Assembly (NCBI GenBank): GCA_037693485.1
Contig: CM075351.1
Location: 72,690,001-72,754,000, forward strand
DNA from: Kitagawia praeruptora
Taxonomy: Eukaryota > Streptophyta > Magnoliopsida > Apiales > Apiaceae
Reading direction: 5' to 3'
Length of the DNA stretch: 64,000 bases
A model generated the notes under the pieces. That model saw only the letters and a program-made list of their open reading frames with translations, had not been told where the DNA came from and made no database searches. Below are positions 57,335 through 64,000 of the stretch, piece after piece. The first letter of the stretch is position 1. The number at the start of each line of letters is the position of its first letter. The position numbers and the translations under genes are program-made.

Positions 57335-57665
57335 GAAATACTCCTCATATGAAAGAATAAATACATCTCAATAACTTCTTAAAATACTACTCATATGAAA
57401 GAATAAATATATCTTAATAACTTCTCAAAATACTACTCGTATGAAAGAATAAATACATCTCAATAACTTCTCAAAATACTGCTTATATGAAATACATCTC
57501 AATAACTTCTCAAAATACTCCTCATATGAAAGAATAAATACATCTCAATAACTTCTCAAAATACTACTCATATGAAATACATCTCAATAACTTCCCAAAA
57601 TACTCCACATATGAAAAAATAAATACATCTCAATAACTTCTCAAAATACTCCTCATATAACTCAA
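57335..57665. repeat. Tandem repeat array in LTR F
   Basis: Seven to eight copies of a ~47-bp unit (ATACATCTCAATAACTTC, then CAAAATACT and CATATGAAAGAATAA). Some copies have a ~10-bp internal deletion removing AGAATAAAT. Confidence 0.85.
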
Positions 57666-58874
57666 AAATACTCCTCAGAACTGCTCAATTAATTTGAATA
57701 AATAAAATTTACCAACTGCTCAGATCAACCCTCTAGTTAACAAAACCACACAGGCATCGGTTAACCGTTAGGATGTCAAAGGTTGGATTTCTGCTCATAA
57801 CGCCTTCGCAAGTAATAGATGATCAATCTATTGTCACTTCTCAATTCTATCGATAGAAAGGATGGTCGACGTCTCGAACCACCCAATAAAACTTCTCAGA
57901 AGGATGAGCCGTCTTTCTCGGCCCTTCACCCTTTATATGTAACCGTTCGGGCCGGTGCGTTACTCCGGTCACTTTTGCTTTTTGAAGCAATAAATCATAA
58001 CTTACATTATATATATAATTATATATAACCCCACTCTTAAATATAATTATTCTGTAGTATGAAAATATCATTAAATATATCTTTATCATCTCTTCTACGA
58101 ATACGAATGAAGTATTTCAATAAACCTCCCAACAATTTGGCCACCTCATATAATAATTTCAACACATTGTATAATAATTTATATGTATGTAGATTGCATG
58201 AATAAAATCTGATATAAACCACTAAAAAGAATATTTGATTTTTTTTGTATAGCGAAAACTTAATCAGCATATTTAAAAATATAAATACTCCGAACGATGG
58301 AGTACAAATTAGTAAACTTGCAATTATGGATTTAAATCTATTCAACACATTTCATATATTGAAAAATACAGATACTCTGAACGATAGAGTATACATAAAT
58401 AAACTTGCCTGGTTCTGCGGTACGATACTCCAACTTGCTCCACGTCTCTGGTTCTCCGACATTTCACCTTCTCATACCTAGTTCAACTTTTATTTTACTC
58501 AACTTCTGATCACCTTTCAATCAACTTCTACTCACCGTTATATAGTACCTTTGCATATCTACAACTTTCGTTCTTTAAACTCTTCCAAACGAGTCTCCTA
58601 ACTCATCCGAAATCCTACCCCAAAATGGTTCCTCGACTAATTCCAAAACTCAACATTTTTACGCGAAACCTTTTCCATTTTTAAATCTCACAAATAATTT
58701 AATATTAAATCCGATTTTAGTCTAAAATAATCTGATTCGATCCGGTTAATTAAAATAATCCGAAAATGCTAAATATCAATCCTCTAAAATAATACCATTG
58801 ACATCCTATAAAAACTCAATCAATAAATAATCCTCAAACAATTATCTTATTCCACGATAAAGATACATAATTAA

Positions 58875-58980
58875 CCAATTAATCCTCGAGACAACAATTA
58901 ATCCTTAATTTAAATAAATAAATCCTCGAGACAATAATTAATCCTTGAATTAAATAAATAAATAAATCCTCAAATATTAA
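58875..58980. repeat. Short tandem duplication in LTR F
   Basis: AATCCTCGAGACAA and ATTAATCC with AATTTAAATAAAT occur twice in tandem, then partly a third time. Confidence 0.6.
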
Positions 58981-60667
58981 ATATCAGCTTTCTAAAATAA
59001 TACCGTATTTAATTCTATTTATTCATAATTATTCTCTCTTTTTATCAACGAATCATTAAATCTCTAAATTATGTCCAATTATTCACAAAATATTTTCTAT
59101 TTAATTACTTAATTAATTACACCATTTTTATTCACATTAAATCCATAATTATTACTAAATACCCTAATTAATCAATTATTTCAGTTTTATTAAATCATTT
59201 ATTAATACCAACTGTTTTAAATAACGATCCAGATAATTAAACCCCGACTAATACATCAACCATTCGTTTTATCATTACGTTATTATTATCATTACGTTAT
59301 TATTTTAATAATATCTAAACTACACCACGTTGTGGTCCCACCTGCACCCCACCGTGCGTCTCTCTCCCTCTCGTTTCTCCCTCTCTGTCGACCTCTCTCC
59401 CTCTCCGCTCTCTCTCTCCGCCTCCATCTCTCTTTTCTCCGTTCTCTCCTCCCTTCCTCCGTTCTCTCTTCTCTCTAATCTCGCCGTCTCTCTTAATCTC
59501 TCCGCCTCCTTCTCTTTCTCGATCTCATCTCTCTTCTCTCTCTCTCACCATCGATCTCTCTCGTTACTCCAATAATAACCAATGGCAAACACCCACAAAA
59601 CAATTACAACCTCTCCTCTCCCTCAATCTCGCATATCTCTCGTACATCTCTCCATTCTCCCTCTCGTTCTCCACCGCCCTCTCCTCAATCTCTCTCCTTC
59701 CCGTATCTCTCTCTCTATATCTCTCTCGCTCTCTCCCTCAATCTATTCTCTCCTCTCTCGTCTTCTCTCCTTCTCGAACCTCTCGTCTCTCTTCCGACCA
59801 TATCTCACTCTCTCCGATCAACACCACTCCACCACCATACACCGATTTCAACAAATTAACACCACAATCCATCTCTCTCTCGGTCTCGTCTCCCCCTTCT
59901 TCTATTTACAACCCCTCTAAATCCAATCACATAAATCCTACCAGAATCAAGGAGAATAATAAACTTAATTAACAAAAAGATATATAAACTAAACTACCCG
60001 TGTACTCTGTTTTTGTGTATATATGATATGGTAAGTATTTGGTTTTAAAAGAGATAAACAAACTGGTGGCTATTGTGTTTTTTTAGAGAAAAATGAGAGA
60101 AGTTGATTGTATATATTGAACTGAAAGAAGTAACCTGGTTTATCTGTTTATAACGTAACATTCTGTGTTTTGTTTTTGTGTAAAATGATGTGTTGTACCC
60201 CTGTTTTGTAAATAAAGGATGTGAGTGTTTTATTTATTGAATAAAAAAATAAGGACGTGGGGGACAAAATGATGGAGTACTTAATGCTCCGGAAATTAAG
60301 CCACTAACCATGCTTTTGTGCGTGATTTGTGAGATCTGTCTGCTCCTAATGCTTAACGATTTGATTAATCAAAACAGTAATAATAATTTCGATTCTCCAC
60401 GGCTGGCTAATTAAAATTAGACTCTAATTTCATTCTCTAAAATAAATTCGATCCAAAACTTAAAATTTTATTTTTCCTAATTTTAATAAAACCAAATAAA
60501 TATAAATAAATAGATATAATAAAATTTTACTTACATACGAAATATTAAAATTTCAAAATTCTTACTAGTCTGTGCTAATAAAATATACTAGTGCATCGCC
60601 CTTAATTAAAATTTAAATATCGAGTAAAAAAAAAAATATTCGAAAATTTTGCGGATATTACAGTATT

Positions 60668-63000
60668 CCTCGTATTCCTTGGCTTAATTAGCACGCATGT
60701 GTTGCCTCCCGTCAACCGTTACCACTTGCTATGGATACTGTATAGTCTTGGTATACGTCGAACCACTTCAGCTACTATATCCCTCATCCATTGACTTCTT
60801 CGTAACATAAGAAAAGTGAAACTTCTTCTTTCGCAGTACGCTTTACAATAGACGTCCTTACGTTCGCATGGTGACGATCGTGATAACAACATTCATTTCA
60901 TGGATAAGTTTTTATTCTCGACTGCCCCGTGAAATCTAAGGCACGACACTAAATATAAATTCGATCGTGTGGATAATTCTTCTTCCCTGTCCGTCAGCCA
61001 CAGGTCAAATTAATACATACGCTCAATCTCTTTGTTAAATATACTTGAAAGCACCTTCAATATTCGAAGTTTAACCTTAAGTCTTTATCTGACGTAATCG
61101 CTGCAGAAGTTTTATATTGCACCACCATCTCTTCCGTATATAAATCGATAATATTCTAAATAGAAAGTCGCTCATAGGTAAATCACTTGGTTCAACAATT
61201 ATAAATCAAAAAGGGCCATCTCTTGGCTCGGTCTTCGGCGACCTACTTATGAAATTCATTATAATTCTGTCCACGTTCAAGATTTCTACAGGTGGAATTA
61301 ATCCACTAGATCTCTATCATTCTGCTTTCGACATGTCGCATTTGTACTTAATAGTTTGCCAATGCCATTCTTCATACCTGTTTGCCAAACATCCTCTTAA
61401 TTCTCTATACATCTTCGTCCTTCCCCATAATTTAGTCATTTTCCTCTAACATTATTCTTTATTGTATATACTCTATTTTCTTGGTCAATACTGACTGAAT
61501 TCCAATTTCGAATAATCCCTTCTATAAGTATCGGCCACCACACTGGCCTTTCTTGGGTAATAACAAATTTCTCCATTATACTCCCTGCTCCCTTTCGTCA
61601 CCTTCTCTTTCTTATGTTTAGTTCTAATATGAAGATATACTTAAGGCACTTGTGAAAAAAAAAATTCACATTTTTCTCATAAGGTTAACGTCTCAGTTTT
61701 ATGCGTGAACGCTATCATGACTAATCCCCGACTCACGGTTAGTATATCCTATCTCGTAACCTTTATGTTGTTTAGAAGTATAGGCTATCATCCCCTTTCT
61801 ACTGCATCAGCACACCTCTTAAACTCTTGAAAGACGCATCATCGTGACTCTTAAAGTCCTCTTTTTATCATCAAGTATAGCTAATAACGAGGTTGTTGCT
61901 AATATCTCATTTCATTCCAAAACTTTGTTCATTAATCCATAAAGGCTTCTAACTCATTAGTCCACTCAAACGATACTACCATAATTTTATAATGTTTATA
62001 TTAGTGTGAAATGCCAACTTTGGCACAGTACAGAGGTCGATCTTGAGTTGGTGAAACCCGCTTTTCAACCTTATCCTTGAAAAACAACTACGCGTTTTAA
62101 CTGGTCAACAATCCCTACATCTCCGATTAGGGGTATCGATTCTCGATGGTATATGTAAGATGTCATACGCTCGTCCTCTTTCACAACTGGCGCCAATCAG
62201 CCTGAGGCCTGCATGCTGCTGCGATTCCCAATAAAGTTGATTAGGTGGTAATCTCGAAGGATCATTGGCATATATACATGCATCCATTTGCTATTAGGGG
62301 CCTTTTAAACTTTATGTCTCTCTATATGCATCAATCCCTTTAAGCTAAGTAAAGCTTCACATTCTTGCCACGATATTTCTTCCTTTCTTGTCCATCTCAC
62401 TTCCATGTTAGTTTCCTCTAAGGATATCTCTTACATCGCAATCGATTTGCATTCTCGGATCAGGAAAAGGCTTGGTAACTCCAGAATTCATTAATATCAC
62501 ATCCTGACAACGGTTGGTAGGAGCGTACTCCCAACCACCTCATCATTTCTTATAACCTTCCTCACACTAATATTAAAGGTCATGTGGTATGCCCCGACAT
62601 GTTATTCCTACTTTAAATAATTACTCGGCATAACGCTCTGGCTGCACAATTACAACATTTGGTTTTTGATCTCATATTGGTGCAACGGTTCACAAGTGTA
62701 CCTCCCGTTCACCTTAGAGTAATCACTTTTGAAAGGAATGGTTTCAAAATAACAAGGTCCAATAGATAATTTCAATAAGAATTCCACATTGGATGTTCCA
62801 AGAATGCTGATGGTTCCAAATACTAAGAGTCTCGATTTTCGGAGATGTAAGGATGGACAGAAAGAATACAACAAGGTTTATTCCTTCATGTCCAGATAAT
62901 TCTGTAATGTGATATCATGGAGAATGTTGTACGAGGGCAATGATTGTTGGATACAAAAGTCATAAAGACAGTCTTTATACAATTCTTACATCTGGTGAAT
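60668..63000 (-). pseudogene. Decayed Ty3/gypsy internal region (element E, right part) and unassigned DNA
   Basis: On the minus strand at about 61525-61570 the RNase H scrap (YYPRKASVVADT) seen in elements B and C recurs, more diverged. The surrounding text has no open frame and no recognisable second LTR. Beyond about 62000 I see no family signal; a 74-codon minus ORF at 62650-62874 is not recognised. Confidence 0.45.
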
Positions 63001-64000
63001 ACTTTTCCTCTTGAAAAATAGAGGATCTAAAAAGTCCCATTGATAAAGGTCAACCGATCGAAAGCAATTCTACTCTATGACAATAAAAAAAGAAGCAGTT
63101 TATCATTCAAGTAATCTATGGTTTCAAATGAATCTTCATTACATGAATGAAAGAACAGAATATTCAAGTGACATAAAGTCTGATACGAAGATGGGTAGAA
63201 TTCAAGTTGAGTGGGCGACCTCACTAGGTCTCAATCAAGATATTCGTCAAAACTTTCATCATCATACTTTACCACATGCAAAATGCATTGCGGAATTGCT
63301 GAATGAATTAAATTGGGAGTTGGACCAGTGAAACCATAACTAGTCCTTTTCAAGAAACACTAGCAACTAGCTAGACAAAATTTGCTAGTTCACCTGTTTG
63401 AGACATCACCACTAGCTAGGACAATTAGCTAGGTGTTCTCCACAACATTACAATTTTGACTAGTTAGAACAATCAACTAGTCATTCATATTGACATACTG
63501 ACTAGCCAGTTTCAATTGGCTAGAACGGAATTTCAACATCGTATCCACTGAAGAAACTTTAGGCTACTCGGACAACGAATGGAAATAAGAAGTTATTAAG
63601 TTTGAAAAAGAAAACTATAAAATCTGAAAAGAATGTTCTAGGTATCGGGACAATCGATAACCTCTCATCAAATATTGCTTATCAGTGAAACGTTCCACCC
63701 AAGGGTGTCTCCGTACACATGCTTTATTAGATCCTACAATAGAATTATATTCGGAATACCAATATCCAAATGATATCCTTACTATGATTTCAATGTACGA
63801 TGTACAATCTCATCTTGAATAGAAGAAAAGAATTCATGAGGGATGTCTGGACATTAGATCATCCATGTCCTTCGTAATTTGTTAAATATTTATGAGCTCA
63901 ACTGAAGAGTGCAAGTATGAAAGAAGCAATCAAATATCAATTATTCGTTAAGTAATATTCGTCGATTAATTAAGGAAATATTTGTTGAACATTCCTTGGA
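63001..64000. other. Unassigned DNA with a CTAG-rich block
   Basis: An 84-codon plus ORF at 63077-63331 matches no family I know, and its base composition is like its surroundings. The segment 63335-63530 has about a dozen CTAG tetramers (for example AACTAGCTAG, GACTAGTTAG). No gene, LTR or RNA signature is recognised to the window end. Confidence 0.3.

Larger units (their letters stand above)
56815..60662 (-). mobile_element. Solo LTR, Tekay/Del-like (LTR F), with TSD GTATT
   Basis: A 3848-bp unit from TGTAACGCCCCCAAATCCC to GCGGATATTACA, flanked by GTATT on both sides (56810-56814, 60663-60667). No PBS or PPT adjoins it. Features inside: hairpin 57199-57214; a tandem array at 57335-57665; and a pyrimidine-rich block at 59340-59800, whose ORFs (59330-59920) are S/L/P low-complexity and not genes. 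Confidence 0.9.

Noticed and set aside
59330..59920. Two S/L/P-rich ORFs (81 and 112 codons)
   Set aside because: Both are read through a CT-rich low-complexity block in solo LTR F, with no homology; LTR context argues against a gene.
63077..63331. 84-codon ORF as a host gene
   Set aside because: No family recognised, no splice or promoter context, and it lies beside degraded repeats. Kept only as a note.

Overview
This is plant nuclear DNA, most likely a eudicot. I infer this from Sirevirus, Tekay/Del-type and Athila/Tat-like LTR retrotransposons, Stowaway-like, hAT-type and other MITEs, a MULE with FAR1-like and plant-mobile-domain (PMD) genes, and fragments of plant genes (MITOFERRIN-LIKE 1, VAMP72, a DExH-box helicase, an F-box protein, plastid ycf2). 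I found no intact host gene. Almost the whole window is nested and decayed transposable elements, as in a repeat-rich intergenic or pericentromeric region.

Layout. (1) 1-540: unassigned AT-rich DNA with a poly(A) tract. (2) 541-8771: a non-autonomous minus-strand Ty3/gypsy-like element with a near-identical LTR pair and one open gag-like ORF. (3) 8776-9507: a short element rich in ACGCC/GGCGT palindromes. (4) 9780-17040: fragments of at least four unrelated host genes, interrupted at 10568-14655 by a 4.1 kb solo LTR. (5) 17040-21784: AT-rich DNA with a Stowaway-like MITE, an hAT-type MITE with a perfect 8-bp TSD, and a nest of GAGCAAGTCCAATG-type MITEs that includes a long inverted repeat.

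(6) 21785-42169: a Tekay/Del-like array (truncated LTR, internal end, full LTR, internal, LTR start). Its full LTR is split at a (TA)n microsatellite by a MULE (24887-37199). The MULE is itself split by a second retrotransposon of the same broad family in the opposite orientation (25013-34842, perfect TSD TAGCG). (7) 42170-51852: a minus-strand Sirevirus (Ty1/copia) lacking its 5' LTR and most of gag. It carries a very long extra ORF downstream of pol and many copies of a palindrome-forming ATCCGTTGA/TCAACGGAT motif. (8) 51853-56062: the 3' part of a minus-strand chromodomain Ty3/gypsy element. (9) 56063 to about 62000: another decayed Ty3/gypsy element holding a plastid ycf2 scrap and a 3.8 kb solo LTR (56815-60662, perfect TSD GTATT). 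(10) 62000-64000: unassigned DNA with a CTAG-rich block.

Nesting gives a relative order. The Tekay array came first. The MULE then entered its full LTR and element C entered the MULE. Independently, the Sirevirus entered the last LTR of the array, and the chromodomain element lies in the Sirevirus gag. The most unusual items are the PMD/FAR1 MULE with its ACGC/GCGT palindromes, the multi-gene fragment cluster, the Sirevirus palindrome motif, and a GAGC/GCTC hairpin at a fixed position in all five Tekay-type LTR groups of the window.
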